A stretch of DNA of 64,000 bases from Planctomycetota bacterium (GCA_030605475.1 JAUWIG010000002.1:22055-86054); one strand, 5' to 3'; numbered from the stretch's first letter, positions 33,316-42,091 are shown. The notes: a model not told the origin generated them from the sequence alone. Numbers and translations: made by a program.

Positions 33316-34221
33316 ATGAATTCTGTTAACACCCGCGCCGGTGCAAAGAAACATCCGTATAACTTCGGTGCCATCCCGAAGGCTTACTCAGGCCCGGATG
33401 CTGCCGTTTGCCTCATTCCTTTCCCGTATGATTCCACAAGCAGCCCCACGGCGGCTGCGAGAAGAGGGCCGGAAGCGATTTTGCGCGCCTCACGCAACCT
33501 CGAGCTGTTCGACTCGGAGCTCGGCGTGGAAACCTATAAGGTCGGCCTTCAGACCTTGGATGAAGTGCAGCCGAATGCTAACTCCACCTTTGAGAACTCA
33601 CAGGTCGTCGAGGCGGTCGTCGCAAAGGCCCTTCAAGCAGGCAAGTTGCCGGTGGTTATTGGAGGCGACCACTCACTAACGCTTGGGGCGGTACGTGCCG
33701 CACTCAACAAGTATCCGGATATAGGTGTTGTAATACTGGATGCACACCCGGACCTCTTTGATAAGCATGAGGGCACAGAGTATGGCCACGCAAGCATCGC
33801 GAGGAGAATCTATGAGCTTGGCATACCGTTGTCTGTCATTGGGCTGCGCTCGGCATCGCGCGAGGAGTCTGATTTCATAGATAGTTCAGAAATTAGCCTC
33901 GTTAAGGCACGTGAAATCTTGGAGTCGAAGCAGGCTATTGAACGCCCTCTGTCGGTGCTGCCTGAGCGCATCTACCTGTCTATCGACCTTGACGTAATGG
34001 ACCCTGCCGAGATGCCGGCAGTTGCCAATCCCGAACCGGGTGGACTCCGGTGGTATGATATTGTCGATTGTCTTGAAAGACTGCTCTGCAAAAAGAAAGT
34101 TATCGGGTTTGACGTTGTCGAGCTTTGCCCTATCCCGGGCAATCCCGCCCCAGATTTCATAGCCGCCAAGCTCATCTATCGGCTGATTGGCCTTATCTTT
34201 AAGAACAGCAACTCTTACTGA
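33316..34221 (+). CDS. speB: Agmatinase/ureohydrolase family protein
   Basis: The ureohydrolase fold uses a di-manganese centre to split agmatine or aminopropylagmatine. The 301-residue protein has VVIGGDHSLTLGAV, VVILDAHPDLFDKHEG, the GHASIARR His and SIDLDVMDPAEMP, all with metal ligands in place. Specificity is not readable: the loop GTEYGHA differs from standard agmatinase HG. The end overlaps an RHS remnant on the other strand by 23 bp. It completes a polyamine operon with the DHS-like and SpeD genes. Confidence 0.9.
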   Translation: MNSVNTRAGAKKHPYNFGAIPKAYSGPDAAVCLIPFPYDSTSSPTAAARRGPEAILRASRNLELFDSELGVETYKVGLQTLDEVQPNANSTFENSQVVEAVVAKALQAGKLPVVIGGDHSLTLGAVRAALNKYPDIGVVILDAHPDLFDKHEGTEYGHASIARRIYELGIPLSVIGLRSASREESDFIDSSEISLVKAREILESKQAIERPLSVLPERIYLSIDLDVMDPAEMPAVANPEPGGLRWYDIVDCLERLLCKKKVIGFDVVELCPIPGNPAPDFIAAKLIYRLIGLIFKNSNSY

Positions 34222-34429
34222 GGCGGCAACTGACCTTCTTCAGCTCAAACCTAAACTGAGATTCATCAAAGCCGTTATACTCACACAAATTCAACCCATT
34301 CGTGTGTTGTCCAATAATCGAGAAGCGATTCGCTGTTCCACCTACGGGGTTGATGCCTAATGGGTCTTGTGTGAGCCATCGGCCGGTGTAGTAGTCGTAG
34401 TATCTATTTCTATTATATTGGATTTGCAA
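34199..34429 (-). pseudogene. RHS-repeat core domain remnant
   Basis: The 76-codon frame starts QIQYNRNRYYDYYTGRWL and has TQDPLGINPVGG and a later NLCEYN, the signature of the RHS repeat-associated core found near the C-terminus of very large RHS/YD proteins. No upstream repeats or body of the protein exist, so it is a stray fragment. It overlaps the end of speB by 23 bp, which implies that it joined after loss of its parent gene. Confidence 0.75.
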
Positions 34430-34486
34430 AGAGCCGGAATCCAGTATATTTAATCAAACTTTCCTATTTCTCATTTCTCCTTCTTG

Positions 34487-34648
34487 CTAGTTAAGTTGAT
34501 AATTGAGTTCTGCTCTTACAATCAGAAAAAATAAAAGAGTAATAACCCCCAACACTAAGGATACAATTATCCCTTCTACTGCAAGTCGTTTCCCCTTCAG
34601 CAAATCGCTGCTACTCTTTATCCAGGCTAACGCCCCAACGCCTAATGC
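34487..34648 (-). pseudogene. DUF4190-type membrane protein remnant
   Basis: Reading on the minus strand from 34648 gives ALGVGALAWIKSSSDLLKGK and LAVEGIIVSLVLGVITLLFFL, then a stop at 34487. This matches the end of DUF4190 membrane proteins (ALAW, LKGK, A.EGI). There is no start codon; the frame is cut at the edge of the tandem array. The array's arrival or growth probably truncated it. Confidence 0.6.
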
Positions 34649-34930
34649 TAGAAAACTAGAAAACTAGAGAAAACTAGGAGAAAACTAGGAAAACTAGGGA
34701 CAGGAAAACTAGGGGAAAACTAGGGACAGTCACCTATTTTCTTAACTTATCGGCAAAACTAGGGACGGCAAGAGAAAACTAGGAGAAAACTAGAGAAAAC
34801 TAGGGACAGCCACCTATTTTCTTAACTTATCCACTCTACCCAAAGGAAAACTAGGGAAAACTAGGGAAAACTAGAAAACTAGAAAACTAGGGACAGTCAC
34901 CTATTTTCTTAACTTATCCACTCTACCCAA
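34649..34930. repeat. Tandem array of AAAACTAG units with three spacer copies
   Basis: Sixteen AAAACTAG units occur in three blocks (seven, four and five). Each block ends in a conserved spacer starting GGGACAG(T/C)CACC and continuing TATTTTCTTAACTTATC, at 34724-34751, 34804-34831 and 34891-34918. The last two spacer copies carry an extra CACTCTACCCAAA tail. Units are joined by short variable G/A linkers. Confidence 0.9.
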
Positions 34931-35370
34931 AACGCGAGCACACCCTTGCGAGCGTCCTGAGCATAGTCGAAGGATCCCAATCCGTCAATTTAGAATTCGG
35001 CCCGTCAGCTTCCTCCGCCAAGATACTAAATACTATTCACTATATACTAACGACTATCTCTTCTCTCCGTCCTCCTCTGCTTCGCCAAAGCGTGGCTTCG
35101 CGGCGGCGAGCGCGTTCTCCGCGACAAGAAAATAACGAGCATCTCCGCAGTCCGAAGGACTCTACGAGGACACCTGACAGTGGAGCATCTTATTACTCAC
35201 CACTCACCCATTCACATCCTAACCCTTTCACCATCCAACTGTCCCCTCCCACAACCCACAACGAGTTTACCCTGAGCGAAAGAATTTACCCTGAACCAAA
35301 GCGAAGGGAAGGGAGGGATCTCAAACTTTTCTTGTCAACCCCAAAAATCCCGAAAAACTATTCCATCACT
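34931..35370. repeat. Intergenic repeat mosaic
   Basis: Contains CGTCCTGAGCATAGTCGAAGG (one base short of an even copy; split here as CGTCCTGAGC and ATAGTCGAAGG), ATACTAAATACTATTCACTA near 35025 and a TCCGCAGTCC...GGACACC palindrome at about 35146-35174 that recurs near 52955-52989. A proline-rich frame at 35092-35373 is repeat-encoded. No gene is seen. Confidence 0.55.
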
Positions 35371-35399
35371 TGACTTCAAAACGCACTTGTTCATTTTTG

Positions 35400-35497
35400 T
35401 GCAAAAAAGCGCACTTTTTCGCATTTTTTTGCACTTTCTTGCATTTTCTTGCAATTTTTCTCACTTTTTTCAGCCCAACTTGCGCATTTGATTGAAA
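35400..35497 (-). repeat. Phased A-tract element, copy 1, downstream of tRNA-Val
   Basis: On the minus strand the element begins TTTCAATCAAATGCGC (35497-35482). About six 10-bp units follow, close to GCAARAAAGT (for example GCAAGAAAAT, GCAAGAAAGT). It ends in an imperfect A/T-rich hairpin (GCGAAAAAGTGCGC then TTTTTTGC). It lies about 180 bp after the tRNA 3' end, in transcription direction. Confidence 0.85.
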
Positions 35498-35679
35498 TTT
35501 TCCATACGAAGTGAAGGCCGCAAGGGTCACACAAAGGCTTACTGATAACGCTGGTAGTGGGGACAAGTTAAACAAGACTGACGCCAAAGTGACGCCTAAG
35601 GCGGTTTCAGGCCGGATTGGGGTGTCAAGTAATGACTGAGCGAATGGCAAATGCTTTAGACGCAGCAGGTTACAGGACT

Positions 35680-35752
35680 GGGCGATACAGGACTTGAACC
35701 TGTGACCTCCTGCGTGTAAAGCAGGCGCTCTTGCCATCTGAGCTAATCGCCC
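35680..35752 (-). tRNA. tRNA-Val (anticodon TAC)
   Basis: A 73-nt cloverleaf: acceptor GGGCGAT pairs with ATCGCCC, D-arm TTAGCTCAGATGGCAAGAGC, anticodon arm CCTGC-TTTACAC-GCAGG with loop anticodon TAC, and a T-arm CAGG-TTCAAGT-CCTG. No CCA is encoded. A clear promoter lies just upstream (35767-35795). A protein frame across it was not called. Confidence 0.95.
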
Positions 35753-35766
35753 TCGATTCGATTGTA

Positions 35767-35795
35767 AAAATACAGGTTTTTGACCCTTGCGTCAA
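35767..35795 (-). promoter_or_regulatory. tRNA-Val promoter
   Basis: On the minus strand TTGACG (35795-35790) and TATTTT (35772-35767) are 17 bp apart, with the expected start near 35760, about 8 nt before the tRNA. The -35 box overlaps that of the divergent nitroreductase promoter. Confidence 0.7.
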
Positions 35796-35815
35796 TACTT
35801 TTGATATTTTATATT
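35787..35815 (+). promoter_or_regulatory. Nitroreductase promoter
   Basis: TTGCGT (35787-35792) and TATATT (35810-35815) are 17 bp apart. It overlaps the tRNA-Val -35 by three bases on the other strand, so both cannot be occupied at once. Confidence 0.55.
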
Positions 35816-35873
35816 AGCAAGTCGGGCTTTTGCTCACCCGGCCAAAACGGCAGCAGAAATTTGAGGTGTTCTT

Positions 35874-36386
35874 ATGACAATACTTGAACCCATTCGCAGG
35901 CGATATTCCTGCCGGGCGTATCAGGACAGGCCCGTCGAGCAGGAGAAACTTGACCAAATCTTTGAGGCGGCTCGTCTGGCACCCTCGGCCAAAAATATGC
36001 AGGATTGGCGTTTTGTGGCTGTAACGGATAAAGAAAAAAAGCGTCAGCTTGCCAAAGCTGCCAATAACCAAATGTTTCTGGAAAAAGCTGGGGTAATTAT
36101 AGCTGCCTGCAGTAATAGCGACGATGTAATGCGGTGCGGGCAGGCTATTGGGCCTATCGACGTCGCTATCGCACTCGAACATATCTCTTTGCAGGCAACG
36201 CAGTTACAATTGGCGACGTGCTGGATTGGGTCGTTCTATCCGGAAAAAGTCAGACCAATACTGGGTATTCCAGACGATATAGCTATAATAGAACTGATGG
36301 CACTGGGGTATCCAGCTGACAAGCCGAAAGAAGCAAAGCGCGAGCCGTTAAAAAATATCCTGTGCTATGAAAAGTGGCAGTTTTAG
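35874..36386 (+). CDS. Nitroreductase-family flavoprotein
   Basis: These FMN enzymes reduce nitro compounds, quinones or related substrates with NAD(P)H. The 170-residue protein opens ILEPIRRRYSCRAYQDRPVE, the FMN phosphate-binding arginine block, and has ARLAPSAKNMQDWRFVAVTD and LATCWIGSFYPEKVRPILGIP. The C-terminal LMALGYPADKPKEAKREPLKN also matches. The GAGGTG Shine-Dalgarno lies 6 nt before the ATG. It is divergent from tRNA-Val and shares its promoter region. The substrate is unknown. Confidence 0.9.
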   Translation: MTILEPIRRRYSCRAYQDRPVEQEKLDQIFEAARLAPSAKNMQDWRFVAVTDKEKKRQLAKAANNQMFLEKAGVIIAACSNSDDVMRCGQAIGPIDVAIALEHISLQATQLQLATCWIGSFYPEKVRPILGIPDDIAIIELMALGYPADKPKEAKREPLKNILCYEKWQF

Positions 36387-36473
36387 ACTGTTGTAAGTTT
36401 TTGGTCTGGCTTGAGTTAAATACGTTTTGGATTCTGGAAGCTATTCTATAAAATGGTGTTCAAAGGTGGTTTT

Positions 36474-36544
36474 GGGGACGTAGTGTAACGGGAGCACGCC
36501 GCGGTCGCATCGCGGAAATGAGGGTTCGATTCCCTTCGTCTCCA
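36474..36544 (+). tRNA. tRNA-Ala (anticodon CGC)
   Basis: A 71-nt cloverleaf: acceptor GGGGACG pairs with CGTCTCC, and the third pair is G3-T70, the alanine identity pair. The D-arm is short (GTGT-AACGGGA-GCAC). The anticodon arm CCGCG-GTCGCAT-CGCGG gives CGC, and the T-arm is GAGGG-TTCGATT-CCCTT. Discriminator A, CCA not encoded. Confidence 0.92.
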
Positions 36545-36564
36545 TTGCATTTCATTGGGGGAAG

Positions 36565-36702
36565 TTTCAATCAAATGCGCCAAAAAGTGCAAAAAATTGC
36601 AAAAAAGTGATTAAAAATTGCAAGAAAATGCAAGAAAGTGCAAAAAAGTGCAAGAAAGTGCTAAAAAGTGCTAAAAAGTGCGAAAAAATGAGCTTTTTTG
36701 CG
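36565..36702 (+). repeat. Phased A-tract element, copy 2, downstream of tRNA-Ala
   Basis: Begins TTTCAATCAAATGCGC (36565-36580), identical to copy 1, then has about eleven units of 10 bp close to GCAARAAAGT or GCTAAAAAGT, with a single 11-bp unit. It ends GCGAAAAAATGAGC then TTTTTTGC, an imperfect hairpin. It starts 21 bp after the tRNA end. Confidence 0.9.
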
Positions 36703-37108
36703 CGCTTTTAGTTCATAGTTCGTAGTTCATTGTTCATAGTTTTTCAAGCGCGGAGATAAGAGAGAAGTCAGGAGACAGAAGTCAGGAGTCAGAAGACGAA
36801 AGACGGATGCTCGATGCAGGTTGCTCGTGGTGAGTAGTGAGTGGGTGAAAAGGGGATGGGAAAGGTCGGGAATTTATTCGTATTGCGTTAGCGGAGGCCG
36901 GGAGGCAGGATTTCTGGATTGACGGATTAGAAAATTTTGGGTAGTGTGTGGTTTGAAAGTGGTGCCTCGCCAGCATGCTTTTGGGTGAGAATCCTGGGTG
37001 TAGGTTAGTGCGAGAGAGTTGGGGGTAAGTGGTGGTTCGGGGGGCAGATTCAAGACAACAGACTAAAGGGGCTGCTTGGAAGAAGCAGTGTGGGGTTGAG
37101 GCTTTTGC
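36703..37108. repeat. Intergenic repeat mosaic
   Basis: Includes AGTTCATAGTTCGTAGTTCAT near 36715 (split here as AGTTCATAG and TTCGTAGTTCAT), CAGAAGTCAGGAGTC and GAAGACGAAAGACGGATG (36776-36808), a repeat recurring near 46425 and 53123. No gene is seen. Confidence 0.5.
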
Positions 37109-38023
37109 TCACTTTCTTTTTTTTATCTTGGGTTTGTTTATTTGTTTTTTAAATTTTGGCGATTCAATAATCTCACTGAGAAAGCTTGTAGACCAGACTC
37201 TAGAGAGACCTGTGTTTTCTTCAAAAATAATTCGAGGACGCTTAGTTTGGACACTTATTGCCACTTCTCGGTAGGGAATGTACCCGCCGACAATCCCAAC
37301 GAATTTCCATTCGAGTGGGTCGTTCCCCATAATAATGGCATTCTTTGTTTCATCAAACCTTGCAAAAGATTGCCTCAGAAACACAGGGCTGCCGCTGTTA
37401 CCAGGAAAGGCCGAAGCATCTATGTAAAATGTTTTATCATCATTAATCAAGCTGACAGTTCCCGTTCTTATAACGGAGGACACTTTGTTTTGAGAGGTGA
37501 TACCAGGCTGATAAGACAGGAAGAAGATGTCATAAAGCTCGAACAATCTATCTATGTCCAAGAATAGGTTATCAGGAATTACCTTGACATCATCACTTTT
37601 CGGGTCCAATCCAAAAGGAATTATGGCAACATCGACCTCATTGTTATCATGAAATATCCAGTCTACATCGAATTGGGTTTTTAATTCTTTTATGGTGCGA
37701 GATTTAATGACGTTGTTTTTTGCATTGAAAAAAACGTGCAAGTCATTGTCAGCCAATTTACCAGTAAATTTGTTATCTCGCATTTCCATTATGAGGTGCT
37801 TTGCGGTAACCAAATGATAGTTTTTTTCAACATCAACTAGGAAGCCCGTACCACAATATTGCGGGTGACCTTCTTCATCAATAGTGCCTAGAAAAACTAC
37901 AGATTTTTTTATTTGATTAAGTAACCTATTCTTTTTTGGAGTATCGTTGGAAGCCATAACAATATTGAATAATAAAAAAATGCTTAAGGCAACCGAAAAT
38001 TTCCTAATAGTCTTGACATTCAT
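37109..38023 (-). CDS. Secreted trypsin-like serine protease
   Basis: The 304-residue product has a signal peptide (KFSVALSIFLLFNIVMA, residues about 8-24). The trypsin triad is visible: LVTAKHL with His, VDVAIIPF with Asp and SAFPGNSGSPVFL with Ser. YCGTGFLVD precedes the His block. There is no PDZ domain as in DegP, so it is a compact periplasmic or secreted protease. The C-terminus ends KKQINKPKIKKRK, basic. It lies upstream of no obvious partner; the restriction-modification gene on the same strand is read before it, with a 143-bp gap. Confidence 0.85.
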   Translation of the reverse strand: MNVKTIRKFSVALSIFLLFNIVMASNDTPKKNRLLNQIKKSVVFLGTIDEEGHPQYCGTGFLVDVEKNYHLVTAKHLIMEMRDNKFTGKLADNDLHVFFNAKNNVIKSRTIKELKTQFDVDWIFHDNNEVDVAIIPFGLDPKSDDVKVIPDNLFLDIDRLFELYDIFFLSYQPGITSQNKVSSVIRTGTVSLINDDKTFYIDASAFPGNSGSPVFLRQSFARFDETKNAIIMGNDPLEWKFVGIVGGYIPYREVAISVQTKRPRIIFEENTGLSRVWSTSFLSEIIESPKFKKQINKPKIKKRK

Positions 38024-38166
38024 TCTTGACCGCCTTTTTCACTTGTCACAAGGAATTACTGTAGCAATTACGCGCCTTGATAAATTATACCCAAATTGGG
38101 TAGAGAAGCAAGGGGGGCTGTTGGAAAAGTTGATTGAGTCTGGGGAAATAGGTGGTTGGGTCTTCG

Positions 38167-41100
38167 TTACTTGCACTTTTCACACAGGTTGTCGTAGTAC
38201 TTTAGAATTCGGTCAAAGGCACTGGATGGGCCGAACATTGTTTCACTTTCCTGTCGAGCGCCGGTAAAGGTGGAAAGAATATATTCAACATCGTCTCGCT
38301 GGATTCCGTATAAGAGGAAATAAGCCGCATCGAGTTGGGCCTGAAGGTCGAGGCGTTCTGCCGGATTCCATTTATGCACCGATGGGTCAAAGTTTGCGGC
38401 TTCGGCCAACGGTCGCATGTCGTTGCTTGTGCAGGTAAGCTTTAGGACGCGGTCGGAAATCCACCTTTCCAAAGTCTGCCGACTATCCCAAGGACAACGG
38501 TCAGAGTAAAAGGCCGGGGGGAACATTGGGAATTGTTCGATCAGGAAAAAATTTAGATTGATGTGAGCAATTTTCTGCCTTGCTATATAGTCGAGAACAA
38601 AAGCGTTTAGATTAGCCAGTAAACAGGATTGAAGCGTTGGTGCGAAAGCCTTTTTAAACAGAATGAGTGGAGCCGAGTTTATTATACCCACTTTTGGAAT
38701 GAAACATGCTAAGACGGTTCTAGAGTCTGTTGCGCGAGTTATATTTCTGAAAGCAATTAACGCTTGGATATTTGGGAGGTCAAGTTTTTTGGATATTTCG
38801 GACTGATCCGCCCACCAACGGGGTTCAACGCAAAATTCGGGGTTCTGATGTTCGACAAGGGTGGTTTCTGTTGTTTGACCCTGAATCATCCAATTTTCTG
38901 GTTTTATGTAAACGCTGGCAAACCGATGGTCATAAGGCCGAAACATCTTTGCTTCGTAAAGGGGCAAGAGGGTTTTCTTGTCTTTTTTCCAGCGAGGGCC
39001 ATCACGTTTGAATTTTGCGGCTTTGAGCTGGTCAGCGACTTGGAAAAGCTCAGCATCGTTGGTTTGGTCGAACATTCGGAAGAATTTTATACCCCAGGGA
39101 TTGCCGCCTTCTTCGCGGTTCCTGTCAACCAACACCGGGATGCGGCGGTAAATAGTTTTGGTCAGTTCGGCATCTCGGCTAGAGCGGAAAATTGGACAGG
39201 TCCGCGTGTTGGGGTTGAGGAGTTTGAAGTCATCGGTTGAAAGTAAGATGTGGCGATTTTTGTCTTTTAATTCTTCCATCCTGTGGGCAAAAAAGACGAA
39301 GTCGATTGAATCCGACTTGACTTGTGAGCCTCCGAAGAGCAAGACACAAAACTTGTAGGAGTGATGAACATCAGGGAAAATTGGGGCCATATTCTCAAAA
39401 TCATACAGCCCGATAAGTGACTTTGAGTCTGTCAATTTGCTGAAGAAGTTTCTAGTGGTGTATTCAGTGGCGATACCGGAGGGCACAAGCAGGCCAACTC
39501 TGCCTTTGGTGGCAACGATGCTATGAGCAAGTTCGGCAAAGACGGCATAGGTATTGATGTCGCCCTTGCCAGTTAGTGGGAACTGACCGGAATGACGAAC
39601 ATGGTCTAAGGCATTTTCGGCTTTAGTTTTGGCATTGATATAACGTTGATAAAGTTCAGGGTCAGTTCTTTCGAGTTTGGCAATAAGTTTTCGCCGTGTT
39701 GCTGCATTAGTAGCTGAGGCAATTTCTGGCGCAACAGCATCAAAGAATTCTCGTTCCTGCAGTTTCATTCTTTCCCAGGGTGGGTTACCGATGACACAAT
39801 CAAAGCCACCATTTTCGCGGGAAAAGATTTCGTTAAAAGCAGTTTGCCAGTTCATTGCACGCGGGTCTACCTCTGCGTTGGTTACGAGGCTATTGCCACA
39901 GATGATATTTTTCGACAGGTCAGCAAGAGTTTTGCCTTTTTGGGCGGAGCGCAGCCATAGGGCAAGTTGCGTTATTTCAACTGCTTCGGGTGATAAGTCT
40001 ACGCCGAAAAGGTTATCGTGGAGAATGAAGTCTGGAATTTGTTCTCTGAGTTGTTCGGCTTGTTTGTCGTTGTGGAAGGCAAGCGTATCGACAGCGTCAA
40101 GATACTTTTCTTCGAGGACATTATAAGCGCGGATGAGAAACGCTCCGCTGCCGCAGGCGGGGTCGATAATTTTGATTTGGCGAAGTGCTTCGATGCAATC
40201 GGAACAGTATTTGATGATTTTAGGGTCGTGGTCGGAGGCCGGAATATTTTCGGGGTCGATATCGTATTGTTTGGCAACATCCCTGATTTTTTCCTTGGCT
40301 ATTTTGGCAACGGTTTTATTTGTGATGAAGTCGGTGAATTCTCTGGGCGTATAGTAGATACCACCGCGTTTGCGCTCGGCTGATTTGGCCATCTTTGGCC
40401 TAACTTGATCCTCGATTGCTGTTTCAAATAAACCGCCGAGACGAATTCTCTCGATGTCGTTAATAGACTTTTCAAACAGGTGGCCCAAAACGTCGACATT
40501 GACCTCATAACGAAAGTCGTAGTCGCCAATACTTTTGAAGAAGTTGGTCCACTCATCGTCGAGATTTAGTTCGTCAACTTCTTTGTCCATGCGGAATAGG
40601 CCACCATCGAAGGGTGAGATGTCGCGCTGTTCGTTGCCTTCGTCGATGCTTCGAAAAAGGTCAAGAAAGTTTTGCCATCGAGGGTTTGTGACTCGGTGAA
40701 AAGGAGGAATATTCTCCCAAGCCTTTTTTAATGATTTGTCAGGCAGTAAACCACGATCTTCACAAAAAGCGATAAAAATAATGCGGTCAAGTAGTTTCTG
40801 CGCGATTTTAATAGCGTTATTCAAGGGTTTGTTTTGCGCTTCGCCAGATAGATACTGAATTAGTCTGAGACGATTGTTGTCATAATCTTTGTATAATTCA
40901 TCTCCAACTTGGCGCTGACGGTTGTTAGTGTCATCGAGGAGGCGGTCTGCGCGGGGGCGTTGGCCTATGGTAATCGGAAGAAAGCCTTGGCGTTCAAAGA
41001 GATAATAAAACTGTTGAAATATACGCTTTTTTTTCAGGTCCTGTAGAGTGAAAAGCTCATAGACTCTTGGGGTGTGATTTCGGTGGTAAAGGCGGAAACT

Positions 41101-41616
41101 GACAAAGTTACAGACGATGCCCCAAGGACATTCTGGAATCGCATCAAGGTAATCCCAACATTGCTGTACAGGGGTGCGGCCATTAAACCGGTCTCGGTCA
41201 ACATTTACTGTGGGACCTTTGAGTTCAATTACGGTGCGAGGGGGATGCTTACGGCCTTCTTCGAACAAGCCAATAGCGGCATCGGCTTCCCCGCCATCAA
41301 CGAAGAACTTGGCTTCAAGTTCCCAGCGCTCTTCATTTTCGCGAAAGAGTTTGTATCCAAGCGCTTCACCAAAAACCTCTGTCAGGAATTCTCCTTCAAG
41401 GGTAGTTTCTTTTTTCTTTTCGAGCTTTCCGCTGGATTCTAGGTCGGCCCACTTGCAAATGATTTCGTATGCTCGGTCTTGGGCCTTGCCTTTGAGGAGA
41501 TTGGTGCGTGACCCTTGTTCCAGGTATTTGGGTAAGAACAGTGGGCGATGGCGACGGTTTTCGCCGTACCGAGCGGTATCGAGTTTAGGAAACAAGCTTC
41601 CTTCTTTCGCAGTCAT
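38167..41616 (-). CDS. Type IIG restriction-modification protein (Eco57I-like)
   Basis: Type IIG proteins fuse an endonuclease, an N6-adenine methyltransferase and a target-recognition domain. The 1149-residue protein has an N-terminal PD-(D/E)XK site with ADAAIGL and TVIELKG. In the middle the methyltransferase carries IIDPACGSGAFLIRAYN (SAM site) and FDCVIGNPPWERM (NPPW catalytic motif). The C-terminal third is a TaqI-like specificity region. Start at 41616: AAAGG lies about 7 nt upstream, better than the ATG-free extension to 41637. It needs no separate partner; none is nearby. It is set between repeat regions, which is in keeping with acquisition by transfer. Confidence 0.9.
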   Translation of the reverse strand: MTAKEGSLFPKLDTARYGENRRHRPLFLPKYLEQGSRTNLLKGKAQDRAYEIICKWADLESSGKLEKKKETTLEGEFLTEVFGEALGYKLFRENEERWELEAKFFVDGGEADAAIGLFEEGRKHPPRTVIELKGPTVNVDRDRFNGRTPVQQCWDYLDAIPECPWGIVCNFVSFRLYHRNHTPRVYELFTLQDLKKKRIFQQFYYLFERQGFLPITIGQRPRADRLLDDTNNRQRQVGDELYKDYDNNRLRLIQYLSGEAQNKPLNNAIKIAQKLLDRIIFIAFCEDRGLLPDKSLKKAWENIPPFHRVTNPRWQNFLDLFRSIDEGNEQRDISPFDGGLFRMDKEVDELNLDDEWTNFFKSIGDYDFRYEVNVDVLGHLFEKSINDIERIRLGGLFETAIEDQVRPKMAKSAERKRGGIYYTPREFTDFITNKTVAKIAKEKIRDVAKQYDIDPENIPASDHDPKIIKYCSDCIEALRQIKIIDPACGSGAFLIRAYNVLEEKYLDAVDTLAFHNDKQAEQLREQIPDFILHDNLFGVDLSPEAVEITQLALWLRSAQKGKTLADLSKNIICGNSLVTNAEVDPRAMNWQTAFNEIFSRENGGFDCVIGNPPWERMKLQEREFFDAVAPEIASATNAATRRKLIAKLERTDPELYQRYINAKTKAENALDHVRHSGQFPLTGKGDINTYAVFAELAHSIVATKGRVGLLVPSGIATEYTTRNFFSKLTDSKSLIGLYDFENMAPIFPDVHHSYKFCVLLFGGSQVKSDSIDFVFFAHRMEELKDKNRHILLSTDDFKLLNPNTRTCPIFRSSRDAELTKTIYRRIPVLVDRNREEGGNPWGIKFFRMFDQTNDAELFQVADQLKAAKFKRDGPRWKKDKKTLLPLYEAKMFRPYDHRFASVYIKPENWMIQGQTTETTLVEHQNPEFCVEPRWWADQSEISKKLDLPNIQALIAFRNITRATDSRTVLACFIPKVGIINSAPLILFKKAFAPTLQSCLLANLNAFVLDYIARQKIAHINLNFFLIEQFPMFPPAFYSDRCPWDSRQTLERWISDRVLKLTCTSNDMRPLAEAANFDPSVHKWNPAERLDLQAQLDAAYFLLYGIQRDDVEYILSTFTGARQESETMFGPSSAFDRILKYYDNLCEKCK

Positions 41617-41639
41617 TGTTTGCCTTTCACTAACCAAAA

Positions 41640-42091
41640 GCTTAACACTCGGCAGTTTAGACGAGATACTTCTATTTTATATGAAAGTTGGTAGGAAGCA
41701 ATTAAAAAAGAGGTTCCTTGGGTGCGGTCCCTGCTTCGCTGAAGCTACGCAGGGCGGTGCGCTTCCCCCTTCGCTAAGGCTACGGAGCGACAAGCCGCTC
41801 GGGGTGACCCGGCTTCGCGTTAGCTACGCCGTGGCAAGCCCTTTCGTATTGCGTATTGCGGGGAAACGTCGTCGTCCACCTTTGCCATTCTGCTTCGCTT
41901 AAAGCTTCGCAGAATCCGGCTGCGGCGGATAAATGCCGGCCCCTAAGGGACAGGCGACGGGTAAACGACAAGAACCCCTCTGCAGGCCGAGGGGCTAAAT
42001 GAGAAGGAAACCCCTGCCGCGAGCGGCAGGGCTAAATCCTTCGACCTTGCTCAGGACAGGTATTTTTAAGATTGTGCCGTTGCAGGTCAGG
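41640..42091. repeat. Intergenic composite of palindromic repeats
   Basis: Contains the 7-bp CGTATTG unit (about 41845-41863) and two hairpins that end in GCTAAAT. One is ACCCCTC...GAGGGGCTAAAT near 41974-41999 and the other is CCCCTGCCG...CGGCAGGGCTAAAT near 42010-42037. A related hairpin is at 46170-46193. A TTCGACCTTGCTCAGGACAG repeat follows. No gene is seen. Confidence 0.7.

Noticed and set aside
34199..34429. Complete RHS toxin
   Set aside because: Only the core end is present; no YD repeats, signal or toxin tip.
34649..34930. CRISPR-like array
   Set aside because: The units are 8 bp with 1-3 bp linkers, and the longer spacers are themselves repeated; there are no unique spacers and no cas genes.
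35092..35373. Proline-rich 93-codon frame
   Set aside because: Repeat-encoded and low in complexity; no Shine-Dalgarno.
35366..35737. Protein frame on the minus strand
   Set aside because: It runs across tRNA-Val and the A-tract element; the Lys-rich C-terminus is just the 10-bp repeats.
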